Assembly (NCBI GenBank): GCA_900541065.1
Contig: UQIE01000023.1
Location: forward strand, 1-32,883
Length of the DNA stretch: 32,883 nucleotides
Direction: 5' to 3'
Source of the DNA: an uncultured Collinsella sp.
GTDB taxonomy: Bacteria; Actinomycetota; Coriobacteriia; Coriobacteriales; Coriobacteriaceae
The notes below the pieces were generated by a model. It did no database searches. It saw nothing but the letters and a program-made list of their open reading frames with translations, and had not been told where the DNA came from. Position 1 is the stretch's first letter. The number at the start of each line of letters is the position of its first letter. Of the stretch, positions 1 through 7,914 are shown piece after piece. The translations under genes and the position numbers were made by a program.

Positions 1-99
1 CAGAACGCGTCCCTTAGTGTCCACGTGCTTCTCATAGGGGGAGCCATCGGAACCGGATTGGCTTTCAACTGTATTCGCGACAAGCGTTGTAAAATCTAG
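1..99 (+). CDS. possible 3' end of an unidentified gene cut by the window edge
   Basis: Frame 1 is open from the first base to a TAG at 97-99 and encodes 32 residues. They contain a hydrophobic glycine-rich stretch (VLLIGGAIGTGLAF) followed by a basic tail (IRDKRCKI), which would fit a C-terminal membrane segment with a cytoplasmic tail. The stretch is short and may be open by chance. No function can be named. Confidence 0.2.
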   Translation, partial: QNASLSVHVLLIGGAIGTGLAFNCIRDKRCKI

Positions 100-212
100 T
101 GAGACGAGCATCCCGGTTGCTCCAGCGCTTCGATGCTCTGGTCTTTAGCGTCTTTCGTTCAGTGGGGGACTGACTGCAAACGGCGTAAACAAGAAAGAGG
201 AGACAACCGCAA

Positions 213-2336
213 ATGAAAGCAACCGAGGCAAATCTACTCGACCTTATGGGCGTGGCGAAGATGCAGTTCGTCATTCCCGTGTACCAGCGAATTTACTCGT
301 GGAGTGTAAAAGAGTGCGAGGTGCTTTGGGATGACGTCATGCGAGCGGGTCGTGATGGCGTATCGCACTTCGTGGGGTCAATGCTTTATATCCCCGAGTC
401 CGAGAGCTCTGCCACGAGCATTTCGCGCGTGCTTCTGATTGACGGACAGCAGCGCATGACGACGTTTTCGTTGATGATTGCAGCTTTGGCTGACTATTTG
501 GAGAGCAACCCCGACAAGGCTGGCTTCCTTGGCGACCTCAAAATCTCGGCGCTGAGGAATAATTACCTCTTTAACGATGACGACTACAACGGTCTGGCAC
601 GCTACAAGCTGGTGCTCTCGCAGGACGATAAAGAGACGCTGTTCTCCATCGTGTCTGGGGCTCCCGTGCCAGATGAAAAATCGGATCGCATTGTCGAAAA
701 CCATGCGTTCTTCCGTGAAAAGATGCACGGGAAATCATTCGACCCTGCAAGGCTTTGGGCGGGGCTAAACCGCGTGCAGGTCATCGACACTAAGCTCACC
801 GCTGGCGTTGATAATGCCCAGCTCATATTTGAGTCCATGAACTCCAAGGGCAAGCCGCTCACGCCCATTGACCTCATCCGTAACTACGTTCTAATGTCGC
901 TTCCCAACGACGAACAGACCAATCTTTATGAGGGTTATTGGCATCCACTCGAGTGCTTGTTCGGAAAAGGCGGCGAGGACGAGTTCAATGCATTTATCTG
1001 GTACTGGCTGTGGCTTAAAGTTCCCAATAGGATGCCGAAGGAGAACGAGGCCTACTACGAGTTTAAGCGCTATTTCGCCGACGACTACGATGGTGACACC
1101 GAGGGCCTGCTTAAGGAGCTGCGAGGGTATGCACATAGATACGCCAGTCTGTTCCTTGGTAAGGAGAAGGACGACGGACTGCGCCGAGTGTTCGGCAGAA
1201 TCGTAAGCCTCGATGTGAAGCAGATAAGGCCCCTCTTAATGTTGCTTTATTCGGTTTACGAGGGGAATGGACTAGACCGCAATGCGTTTTTACGTATCTG
1301 CGAGACTATCGAGTCGTTTCTGTTCAGGCGAGCGGTTTGCGGCAGACTTACCACGGGCCTAAATAATTTCTTTGCCGGCATGTATCGCAATCTCGAGCAG
1401 CAGGACGATATCGAGGAGTACGTTACGGCGATGCTCCTTATCCACAGCAGCGGTATGACCGCATACTTTCCGACAGACGAGCATTTTGTCGAGGAGTTTA
1501 AGACGCGTGACTGCTACAACCGCTTCTCTAAAAAGCGCTATTACCTGGAACGCATGGAGAACTGGCACCACCCGAAGGAGTCCATCTCAGCCGACGATTA
1601 CCAGATCGAGCACATCATGCCCCAGACGATCGATGATGAGCACGGCTGGAAGGAATCGCTTGGTGAGAACTGGGAAGACGTCCACGACAGGCTGTGCAAC
1701 AACTTGGGAAATCTTACGCTGACGGGCTACAACCAGGAGTACTCAAACCGGTCGTTCTCGGACAAGCTCAATCTGCCTGACGTCGGATTTAAGTGCAGTC
1801 CGCTCTACCTGAACAAGTCGATCGCCTCGCGTGAAAAATGGGGTGAGGAAGAGATTGGACAGCGCGCGGACGAGCTGGCGAAAGAGGCGTGTGAGATATG
1901 GAAATATCCCGACCTTCCGGCAGACGTCGTCGACAAGTACCGTCCTTCTCGCGGGGAGTCTGATGAGGCTCCTATCTGGACTCTGCAGGAGAATCACCCC
2001 ACCTTTGCCGAAGGTGGGCTCAACCAGAAGCTTTTCGATGAGGTGCGCGAGTCCGTTCTGAGTGGTAACCCTTCGTGGGAGTCCTACATAGCTAAGTACT
2101 ATGTAGGCTTCAGGTCGGGCAAGCGAAAACTGCATGCCGTGTTAGAAGGCAGGACCAGCAACGGTGGTTGGATTGCCGTTGGCTTGGCAAAGAGTGTGGA
2201 TGATCTAACGGATCCAGAGGACATGTGCCAGGACAAGCGTACGCAGGGTGGATTTGGCCCGGGCTTACCCGCTTACGTTGCGCTTCGGAATGCCGATGAC
2301 ATTCCTGCGGTGCTCGATCTCATAAAGCAGTGCTAG
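213..2336 (+). CDS. DUF262/DUF1524 protein with C-terminal DUF5655 (GmrSD-like nuclease family)
   Basis: This 707-aa protein has the layout of GmrSD-type modification-dependent restriction proteins. The N-terminal DUF262 part has YQRIYSW at residues 24-30, DGQQR at 77-81 (the ParB-like nucleotide-binding motif) and FESMNSKGK from 206. A DUF1524 HNH-like nuclease part has IEHIMPQ around His467 and NLGNLTL at 497-503. The last 100 residues, from about 607, resemble DUF5655. In characterised family members DUF262 hydrolyses NTP and DUF1524 cleaves DNA, often with modified cytosine; that role is inferred here, not shown. The start is set by AAAGAGGAG at 194-202. Codons are more AT-rich and mixed than in the housekeeping genes, which suggests horizontal acquisition. 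No partner methylase or second restriction gene is visible. Confidence 0.9.
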   Translation: MKATEANLLDLMGVAKMQFVIPVYQRIYSWSVKECEVLWDDVMRAGRDGVSHFVGSMLYIPESESSATSISRVLLIDGQQRMTTFSLMIAALADYLESNPDKAGFLGDLKISALRNNYLFNDDDYNGLARYKLVLSQDDKETLFSIVSGAPVPDEKSDRIVENHAFFREKMHGKSFDPARLWAGLNRVQVIDTKLTAGVDNAQLIFESMNSKGKPLTPIDLIRNYVLMSLPNDEQTNLYEGYWHPLECLFGKGGEDEFNAFIWYWLWLKVPNRMPKENEAYYEFKRYFADDYDGDTEGLLKELRGYAHRYASLFLGKEKDDGLRRVFGRIVSLDVKQIRPLLMLLYSVYEGNGLDRNAFLRICETIESFLFRRAVCGRLTTGLNNFFAGMYRNLEQQDDIEEYVTAMLLIHSSGMTAYFPTDEHFVEEFKTRDCYNRFSKKRYYLERMENWHHPKESISADDYQIEHIMPQTIDDEHGWKESLGENWEDVHDRLCNNLGNLTLTGYNQEYSNRSFSDKLNLPDVGFKCSPLYLNKSIASREKWGEEEIGQRADELAKEACEIWKYPDLPADVVDKYRPSRGESDEAPIWTLQENHPTFAEGGLNQKLFDEVRESVLSGNPSWESYIAKYYVGFRSGKRKLHAVLEGRTSNGGWIAVGLAKSVDDLTDPEDMCQDKRTQGGFGPGLPAYVALRNADDIPAVLDLIKQC

Positions 2337-2403
2337 GTTGAAGGCTGGGAATCTAGTTTCCGGCCCTTGCCAGCTCAAAATCGTCGATGGCTCGTCCGCC
2401 CGT

Positions 2404-2697
2404 CTACACCCTTACGATCCTGCGGGCCGCACTCAACAGCTCGTACTCCCTCTGGCTCCACTGGTACAGCTCGGTCGCGCGTACGGCGTCGCGGCACAGG
2501 TCTAGAAACACCTCGGCGCCCTCGCAGAAGCACTCGCGGGCAAAGGCGCCGGATCCGTCCGCAACGCACGCGCCGTCGGCAAAGAGCTTCCAGCTGGACG
2601 GCTCGCGCGAGCCGTCTCCGAGCAGCTTGATCTGCAGAACATGTGGGCCGCCAGCGGCACATGGCCCTTCTTCCAACGCCTGCACCGTAAAGCGCAT
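2404..2697 (-). CDS. hypothetical 97-aa protein
   Basis: This minus-strand ORF encodes 97 residues with composition unlike random antisense: a run with GDGSREPSSWKLFADG, then a likely helical C-terminal half (AEVFLDLCRDAVRATELYQW). No family is recognised. The ATG lacks a clear Shine-Dalgarno sequence. A TATACT -10-like hexamer lies at 2715-2710 on the same strand, 12 nt upstream, so any transcript would be almost leaderless. It could instead be a decayed gene remnant. It lies convergent to the DUF262 gene and downstream of the membrane protein gene on the same strand. Confidence 0.4.
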   Translation of the reverse strand: MRFTVQALEEGPCAAGGPHVLQIKLLGDGSREPSSWKLFADGACVADGSGAFARECFCEGAEVFLDLCRDAVRATELYQWSQREYELLSAARRIVRV

Positions 2698-2834
2698 CTG
2701 GAGGGACAGAGTATAAAATCCGGAAAAGAGTCGAAATAGGCACCTTAAAACTTCGGAAAAGTGTGGCTGGATGACAAAACAGCACTTAGAAGCCGGCGCT
2801 GGATGCGGGATCCTGCGGCCGCCTTCAGCTCCCG

Positions 2835-3821
2835 CTACTCATCGTCTCCGTCGTTGGGGTCGCCCTTGAGGGTGTTGATGTCCAGGTACTGGTTGTCGTC
2901 CTCTTTTTGCTGCGTTGCCGATTCGGACGCGGTGGGGCCGCGGAACAGCTGGAATCCCTCAAACGCAATGGCGCCGAGCAGGGCAATGACAATGGCGATA
3001 AAGGCAACCTTGACTGCCTGCGGAAATTCCGAGAAACGCAGCGCCTTTTCCTCGGCGTAATAATCGGCGAAGCGCTCTTCGCCCGTGCTTTTGGTATACG
3101 CCGGCGCGGACGCGGCCTCCGGGTCATATTCCGGTGCGGGCGTGGCAGCGTACGGATCGTTGAGATAATCGCTCGATGCGGTGCCATAATCCTCGGTCTC
3201 GATGCGACCGTTGCCAGCATAGTCATCGGAATAATCGGAATATGTCGCACCGCCCTCATTGTCCGTGGCGCTCGTGTTGGCGGCAAAAAGCGGGTTAACT
3301 GGAACGTCGAGCGCCGGCATGCCGGTAGAGGTCTCATCCAGATCGGCTGCAGCCCAGGAATCGTAGGCAACCTGACGGGCAACGGGCTCATCGAGCCTTG
3401 CGACCGGAGGCTTGCGTGCCGCAGGAACAGGCAACTGCTGGGCGCTGTACATAACAGTGCTGTCGGCCGATTTGCCCTGCGTCGCTGCAGCGAGAAATGC
3501 CGCCGTCTCGGACGGGTCGCTTGCGGGGCGGGGAGCGGGCGTGGGCGCCGAAGTGGGTGCGGGCGTAGGCGCGGGTGTCGAAACAGCCAACTGCGCAGGA
3601 GTCGGCGCAGATGCGGTCTTAGGCGCAAGTGCGGGATTGGGGTTTGACGGGCGGGCCCCGCCGCCCATGAGTTCGTCGGCGGTCCACGGGCGATCATTCA
3701 TCACGTCGTCAAGGCTCAGCGAAAACAGGTCGTCTTCACTCTCATCGAACATGTGGTGCACATGTCCACCAATTGCCGGAATCAATCCGCGACCGGTGCA
3801 TGATGCCTTGCTCAACGCCAT
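2835..3821 (-). CDS. single-pass membrane protein with long disordered N-terminal region
   Basis: The 328-aa product has no recognised domain. Residues 24-55 are an acidic segment (MFDESEDDLFSL, then a WTADELMGGG motif). Residues 57-100 are a Pro/Ala-rich linker with several APTP-type repeats. Residues 130-250 are rich in Asp, Tyr, Ala and Ser. One clear hydrophobic helix lies at about 269-290 (VAFIAIVIALLGAIAF), followed by a short acidic tail of about 35 residues. Most of the protein is therefore on one side of the membrane, probably the cytoplasm, like a scaffold or divisome-type accessory protein, but this is inference. The start is chosen from AAAGGA, 9 nt upstream on the minus strand. 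A later start at Met24 is possible. Confidence 0.75.
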   Translation of the reverse strand: MALSKASCTGRGLIPAIGGHVHHMFDESEDDLFSLSLDDVMNDRPWTADELMGGGARPSNPNPALAPKTASAPTPAQLAVSTPAPTPAPTSAPTPAPRPASDPSETAAFLAAATQGKSADSTVMYSAQQLPVPAARKPPVARLDEPVARQVAYDSWAAADLDETSTGMPALDVPVNPLFAANTSATDNEGGATYSDYSDDYAGNGRIETEDYGTASSDYLNDPYAATPAPEYDPEAASAPAYTKSTGEERFADYYAEEKALRFSEFPQAVKVAFIAIVIALLGAIAFEGFQLFRGPTASESATQQKEDDNQYLDINTLKGDPNDGDDE

Positions 3822-3944
3822 TCTGTTCCATCCTTTCGAAATACTAATGACATCGATTATATGGAACTTCCCAAGCGGCTCGGTCTTGGATTCGTGCTTT
3901 CCAGAACTCGCGCCCAAAAGGGGAGGGGCAATCCAGGCGAGCGC

Positions 3945-4598
3945 CTACTTGTCGCCGGCCGCCGCCTTGGCCTCATTGAGGTAGCTATAAAAACTGTACT
4001 TGGAGATGCCAAAGAACTCGCAGGCGCGCTCGCTCGACTTGGAAATGAGGAAGGCGCCGCGACGGTCGAGGTAGCCAATGGCACGAATACGCTCGTCTTT
4101 GGTCATGAGTGCCGCGGGCTTGCCCACAAACTGCTCGCACTCGTGCAGCAGGTCCTCGAGCAGGTCGCCGATGTTCTTGGTAATGGGCTCTGGCTCGGTA
4201 TAGCCCGTGCCGCCGGTGCCGGTAAAGGCGTCGAGCGAACGCTCAAAAGCCTTCATGAGCGTAATGTCAAAGTTGATGCCCAAAATGCCGACGGGCTTGC
4301 CCTCGTCGTTGCGGATAAAGATGGTAGAGGACTTGAGCAGCTTGCCATCGGTGGTTTTGGTGAGGTATGGCTCGCGGTCGTGCACGTCGGTGGTGCCCTC
4401 GTGCATGGACTCAAACACGATATGGCTGGGGCCGTCACCCAGTTTGCGCCCGCTGACGTGGCCGTTTTCGATCACTACGATGGAGTGGTCCACGTCCTCG
4501 GTCTCCAGATCGTGGACGACGACTTCGCAGTTGGGGCCAAATTGGAGCGCCAGGCCGTGTGCTAGGCGCTTGTAAAACTCAATCTGTGCGGGGGTCAT
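3945..4598 (-). CDS. YheO-type PAS domain transcriptional regulator with C-terminal HTH (DauR-like)
   Basis: The 217-aa protein fits the YheO-like PAS family (residues about 1-115, with NCEVVVHDLET and VGILGINFDIT) joined to a C-terminal helix-turn-helix of the HTH_22 type (about 150-210, with SSERACEFFGISKYSFYSYL). Family members such as DauR control amino acid or D-arginine catabolism; the PAS part presumably senses a small ligand. The start at 4598 is chosen because AGGAAGG lies 5 nt upstream; an ATG 10 codons earlier lacks this. The gene is divergent from dpaL across a 277-bp gap with repeated CACACTT sites, so it probably regulates the diaminopropionate/ureide genes and itself. Confidence 0.88.
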   Translation of the reverse strand: MTPAQIEFYKRLAHGLALQFGPNCEVVVHDLETEDVDHSIVVIENGHVSGRKLGDGPSHIVFESMHEGTTDVHDREPYLTKTTDGKLLKSSTIFIRNDEGKPVGILGINFDITLMKAFERSLDAFTGTGGTGYTEPEPITKNIGDLLEDLLHECEQFVGKPAALMTKDERIRAIGYLDRRGAFLISKSSERACEFFGISKYSFYSYLNEAKAAAGDK

Positions 4599-4875
4599 GG
4601 GTGCCTTCCTAAAAATTAGTTTGGGCACACTTTGCCATAAACCACACTTGACCGCAAATAACGAAAGCGTCGCTGCGTTGTGTGACCGTTCGGCGGCGAA
4701 AAAGTACCGATTACGGCAACAAACAATTCGTTAGGTATGCCAATCAAAAAGTGTGGTAGAACATTACTAACAAACTTTTTGTTTGGCATCCACATAAAAG
4801 TTCAGTCGTGTGAATGGGATCGGGCTGAAACGCGTATGCGGGGGCCGGCAAGAGAGGACTTAAGGAGTTCACCGT
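4599..4875. promoter_or_regulatory. divergent control region with candidate operator half-sites
   Basis: This gap between the YheO-type regulator gene and dpaL is AT-richer than its surroundings. ACCACACTT at 4641-4649 is matched by its exact inverse AAGTGTGGT at 4749-4757. A further CACACTT lies at 4626-4632, 17 bp before the one at 4643-4649 in the same orientation. A separate inverted pair CAAAC-TTTTT-GTTTG spans 4771-4785. No convincing sigma-70 hexamer pair was found. Operator function is inference from symmetry and position. The dpaL Shine-Dalgarno (AAGGAG) lies at its right end. Confidence 0.55.
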
Positions 4876-6090
4876 ATGGCCGATAAGATCCAGTGGGCGG
4901 GCAACACGATGCCCAAGAGCGATGACAAGCACTTGGGAATCATGAGCCTCGACCACGTGAAGAAGGCCCGTGCCTTCCACCAGTCGTTCCCTCAATATAC
5001 CGTCACTCCGCTTGCCCGTCTGGACGGTCAGGCTGCGCGCCTGGGTCTGTCCAACCTGTGCGTTAAGGACGAGAGCTATCGCTTTGGCCTCAACGCCTTT
5101 AAGGTCCTGGGCGGCTCGTTTGCCATGGCCAACTATATTGCCGATGAGACCGGCAAGGACGTTGCCGACTGCACCTTCGATTACCTGACCTCCGATCAGC
5201 TGGCCGAGGACTTTGGCCAGGCCACCTTCTTTACCGCCACCGACGGCAACCATGGCCGCGGCGTGGCATGGGCTGCCAACAAGCTGGGCCAGAAGGCCGT
5301 CGTTCACATGCCCAAGGGTTCTACCAAGCCCCGCTTCGATAACATCGCCGCCGAGGGCGCCACGGTGACCATCGAAGAGGTCAACTACGACGAGTGCGTG
5401 CGCATGGCCGCCGCCGAGGCTGACGCCTGCGAGCGTGGCGTCATCGTTCAGGACACCGCCTGGGAGGGCTACGAGAAGATCCCGTCCTGGATCATGGAGG
5501 GTTACGGCACCATGGCTTCCGAGGCTGCCGAGCAGCTGCGCGAGATGGCCATCAACCGCCCGACGCACGTGTTTGTCCAGGCTGGCGTGGGTTCGCTCGC
5601 CGGCGCCGTGGTGGGCTACTTCACCAACCTGTATCCCGATAACCCGCCCACCTTCGTCGTGGCTGAGTGCGCGCCTGCCGCCTGCCTGTACAAGGGCGCT
5701 GCCGCCGGCGACGGCGATCCGCGCATCGTGGACGGCGACATGCCCTCCATCATGGCCGGTCTGTGCTGCGGCGAGCCCAACATCCTGGGCTGGGATATCC
5801 TGCGCAACCACGCCACCGCCTTCGTGTCCTGCCCCGACTGGGTCACCGCTCGCGGCATGCGCACCCTGGGCGCTCCCGAGAAGGGCGACCCGCGCGTCAT
5901 CTCCGGCGAGTCCGGCGCTGTGACCACCGGCCTGGTCGAGACCCTCATGCTCGATCCCGAGTACGCCGAGCTCAAGGAACTCATCGGCCTGGACAAGACG
6001 AGCTCCGTGCTCTGCTTCTCCACGGAAGGTGACACGGACCCGGATCAGTACCGTCGCATCGTCTGGGAGGGCGAGTATCCGACCTGCTAG
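4876..6090 (+). CDS. dpaL: diaminopropionate ammonia-lyase
   Basis: This is a 404-aa PLP enzyme of the YgeX/DpaL family. It converts 2,3-diaminopropionate to pyruvate and two ammonia. The PLP lysine is Lys76 within RFGLNAFKVLGG; the second catalytic acid is Asp123 in the TDGNHGRG loop; GVGSLAGAVVGYF is a glycine-rich phosphate-binding segment. Length equals the E. coli protein (about 400 aa). AAGGAG stands 8 nt before the ATG. It is the first gene after the divergent regulator. In E. coli ygeX lies with ygeY and ygeW, the order seen here, so it probably supplies ammonia and pyruvate at the end of purine-ring breakdown. The 236-nt gap to the next gene holds an unusual structured element. Confidence 0.95.
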   Translation: MADKIQWAGNTMPKSDDKHLGIMSLDHVKKARAFHQSFPQYTVTPLARLDGQAARLGLSNLCVKDESYRFGLNAFKVLGGSFAMANYIADETGKDVADCTFDYLTSDQLAEDFGQATFFTATDGNHGRGVAWAANKLGQKAVVHMPKGSTKPRFDNIAAEGATVTIEEVNYDECVRMAAAEADACERGVIVQDTAWEGYEKIPSWIMEGYGTMASEAAEQLREMAINRPTHVFVQAGVGSLAGAVVGYFTNLYPDNPPTFVVAECAPAACLYKGAAAGDGDPRIVDGDMPSIMAGLCCGEPNILGWDILRNHATAFVSCPDWVTARGMRTLGAPEKGDPRVISGESGAVTTGLVETLMLDPEYAELKELIGLDKTSSVLCFSTEGDTDPDQYRRIVWEGEYPTC

Positions 6091-6099
6091 CAGACTGAC

Positions 6100-6223
6100 C
6101 TGTCCGGAGGCAGCCGGAGGACTTTACTCCCTGCTCGGACAGTCCTGCTCGCACGGAGAGCACATTAAGTGCTCTCCGGCTCGTGCGGAACTCGCGACGG
6201 AGCAAAGTCCTCCGTCCGCCTCC
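6100..6223. repeat. large nested inverted repeat (candidate structured RNA) between dpaL and ygeY
   Basis: Outer arms at 6106-6125 and 6204-6223 pair at 18 of 20 positions. A central hairpin pairs 6154-6163 with 6169-6178 (10 bp perfect, loop ATTAA). A competing pair, CTGTCCG at 6100-6106 with CGGACAG at 6136-6142, overlaps the left outer arm by one base and would enclose it, so the two folds compete. No T tract follows the right arm, so a simple intrinsic terminator is unlikely. It could be an RNA switch, an mRNA processing site or a small repeat element. Confidence 0.7.
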
Positions 6224-6327
6224 TACGTTTACTTGCTTGCCGGGTACTCGACCTCACGCTGCTTGGCACAAGTGATCTATCTGAAATATCTACCTGTAGG
6301 TAAACCCTTGTAGAAAGGTTGACTGTT

Positions 6328-7713
6328 ATGACTAAGGAACTCGATTTCGAGGCAATTAAAAACGCTGCTGAGTCCCATCGTGCTGATATGACGCGTTTTC
6401 TTCGCGCAATGATTAGCCACCCCTCTGAGTCCTGCGAGGAGGGTGAGGTTGTCGCTTGCATTAAGGCCGAGATGGAGAACCTTGGCTATGACGAGGTCAA
6501 GGTCGATGGCCTGGGCAACGTCATGGGCTTTATGGGCGAGGGCGACAAGATCATCGCCATCGACTCCCACATCGACACCGTCGGCATCGGCAACATCGAG
6601 AACTGGGATGCCGATCCCTATGAGGGCTACGAGACCGACGAGATCATCTACGGCCGCGGCGGCTCCGACCAGGAGGGCGGCATGGCTTCTGCTACCTACG
6701 CTGCCAAGATGATGAAGGACATGGGCCTCATCCCCGAGGGCTACAAGATCATGGTCGTCGGCACCGTCCAGGAAGAGGACTGCGACGGCATGTGCTGGCA
6801 GTACATCTACAACAAGGACGGCATTAAGCCCGAGTTCGTCATTTCCACCGAGCCCACCGACGGCGGCATCTATCGCGGTCACCGCGGCCGCATGGAGATC
6901 CGCGTCGACGTTCACGGCACCTCCTGCCACGGCTCCGCTCCCGACCGCGGCGACAACGCCATCTACAAGATGGCCGACATCATCGCCGACGTTCGCGCCC
7001 TCAACAACAACGGCTGCGACGAGTCGACCGACATCAAGGGTCTCGTCAAGATGCTCGACCCCAAGTACAACCCCGAGCACTACGAGGATGCCCGCTTCCT
7101 GGGCCGCGGCACCTGCACTGTCAGCCAGATCTTCTACACCAGCCCCAGCCGCTGCGCTGTCGCTGACTCCTGCGCCATCTCCATCGACCGTCGTATGACC
7201 GCTGGTGAGACCTGGGAGTCCTGCCTGGACGAGATCCGCAACCTGCCGGCCGCCAAGAAGTACGGCGACGACGTGAAGGTCTCCATGTACATGTACGACC
7301 GTCCGTCCTGGACCGGCGAGGTCTACGAGACCGAGGCTTACTTCCCCACGTGGATCAACAAGGAGACCGCTCCGCACGTCAAGGCTCTCGTCGACGCCCA
7401 CAAGGCCATGTTTGGTGACGAGCGCATCGGCTGCGAGCCCAGCATGGACAAGCGCACCGGTCGTCCGCTGTGCGACAAGTGGACCTTCTCCACGAACTGC
7501 GTTTCCATCCAGGGCCGCTATGGCATCCCCTGCGTCGGCTTTGGCCCGGGTGCCGAGTCTCAGGCTCACGCTCCCAACGAGGTCACCTACAAGGACGACC
7601 TGGTCACCGCTGCCGCCATGTATGTGGCTGCCCTGAACCTCTACGATCCGAGCCAGGCCGATGGCGATGCCACCGTGTTCCGCGCCGGTCTGACCAACAA
7701 CAAGATCGACTAG
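6328..7713 (+). CDS. ygeY: YgeY family selenium metabolism-linked hydrolase (M20 metallopeptidase-like)
   Basis: The 461-aa product belongs to the M20/ArgE/DapE-type metallohydrolases in the YgeY subfamily, often found with selenium-dependent molybdenum hydroxylases. Metal-site residues are visible: His81 and Asp83 in DSHIDT, bridging Asp114 in GGSDQEGG, the Glu149-Glu150 pair in VQEED, Glu175 in STEPT and His414 in AHAPNE. The dimerisation-domain motif GRMEIRVDVHGTSCHGSAP is also present. The substrate is unknown; a ureido or amide-linked purine breakdown intermediate, such as one leading to diaminopropionate, is a reasonable guess. The ATG at 6328 is preferred over a TTG three codons earlier because GAAAGG lies 9 nt before it. 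Confidence 0.93.
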   Translation: MTKELDFEAIKNAAESHRADMTRFLRAMISHPSESCEEGEVVACIKAEMENLGYDEVKVDGLGNVMGFMGEGDKIIAIDSHIDTVGIGNIENWDADPYEGYETDEIIYGRGGSDQEGGMASATYAAKMMKDMGLIPEGYKIMVVGTVQEEDCDGMCWQYIYNKDGIKPEFVISTEPTDGGIYRGHRGRMEIRVDVHGTSCHGSAPDRGDNAIYKMADIIADVRALNNNGCDESTDIKGLVKMLDPKYNPEHYEDARFLGRGTCTVSQIFYTSPSRCAVADSCAISIDRRMTAGETWESCLDEIRNLPAAKKYGDDVKVSMYMYDRPSWTGEVYETEAYFPTWINKETAPHVKALVDAHKAMFGDERIGCEPSMDKRTGRPLCDKWTFSTNCVSIQGRYGIPCVGFGPGAESQAHAPNEVTYKDDLVTAAAMYVAALNLYDPSQADGDATVFRAGLTNNKID

Positions 7714-7760
7714 TCCCATTCCTCGATCTTGTTGAGCCGGGGGCCGATCGTGTCCCCGGC
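7698..7760. repeat. two adjacent hairpins over the ygeY stop codon
   Basis: CAACAAGATCGA at 7698-7709 is exactly inverted at 7723-7734; the 13-nt loop holds the ygeY TAG. One base later GCCGGGG at 7736-7742 pairs with CCCCGGC at 7754-7760. No T run follows, so an RNA-stabilising or processing role is more likely than intrinsic termination. A weaker pair (CGGCATG 7837-7843, CATGCCG 7859-7865) lies further into the same 201-nt gap, which otherwise shows nothing clear before the ygeW ribosome site. Confidence 0.6.
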
Positions 7761-7914
7761 ACCTTCTGTTGACTTGGGGCCCGCGGTCGTTATCTCCCAT
7801 GCTTCCTCAACGGTAGCGGGTCCTCGTCATAGTGCTCGGCATGTTCTAGCCACACGCGCATGCCGGGGCACATCTACTCATTGCGATTATTTCACCTTTA
7901 GAAAGGACATTTAC

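Noticed and set aside
65..274. 69-aa minus-strand ORF
   Set aside because: It overlaps the upstream control region and start of the DUF262 gene, has no ribosome site and no recognisable family.
2375..2785. 136-aa minus-strand ORF overlapping the 97-aa frame
   Set aside because: It is extremely Arg-rich and looks like an out-of-frame reading of GC-rich sequence.
6154..6178. Hairpin considered as a selenocysteine insertion element
   Set aside because: dpaL ends in TAG, no in-frame TGA continues the protein, and the hairpin lies well past the stop.
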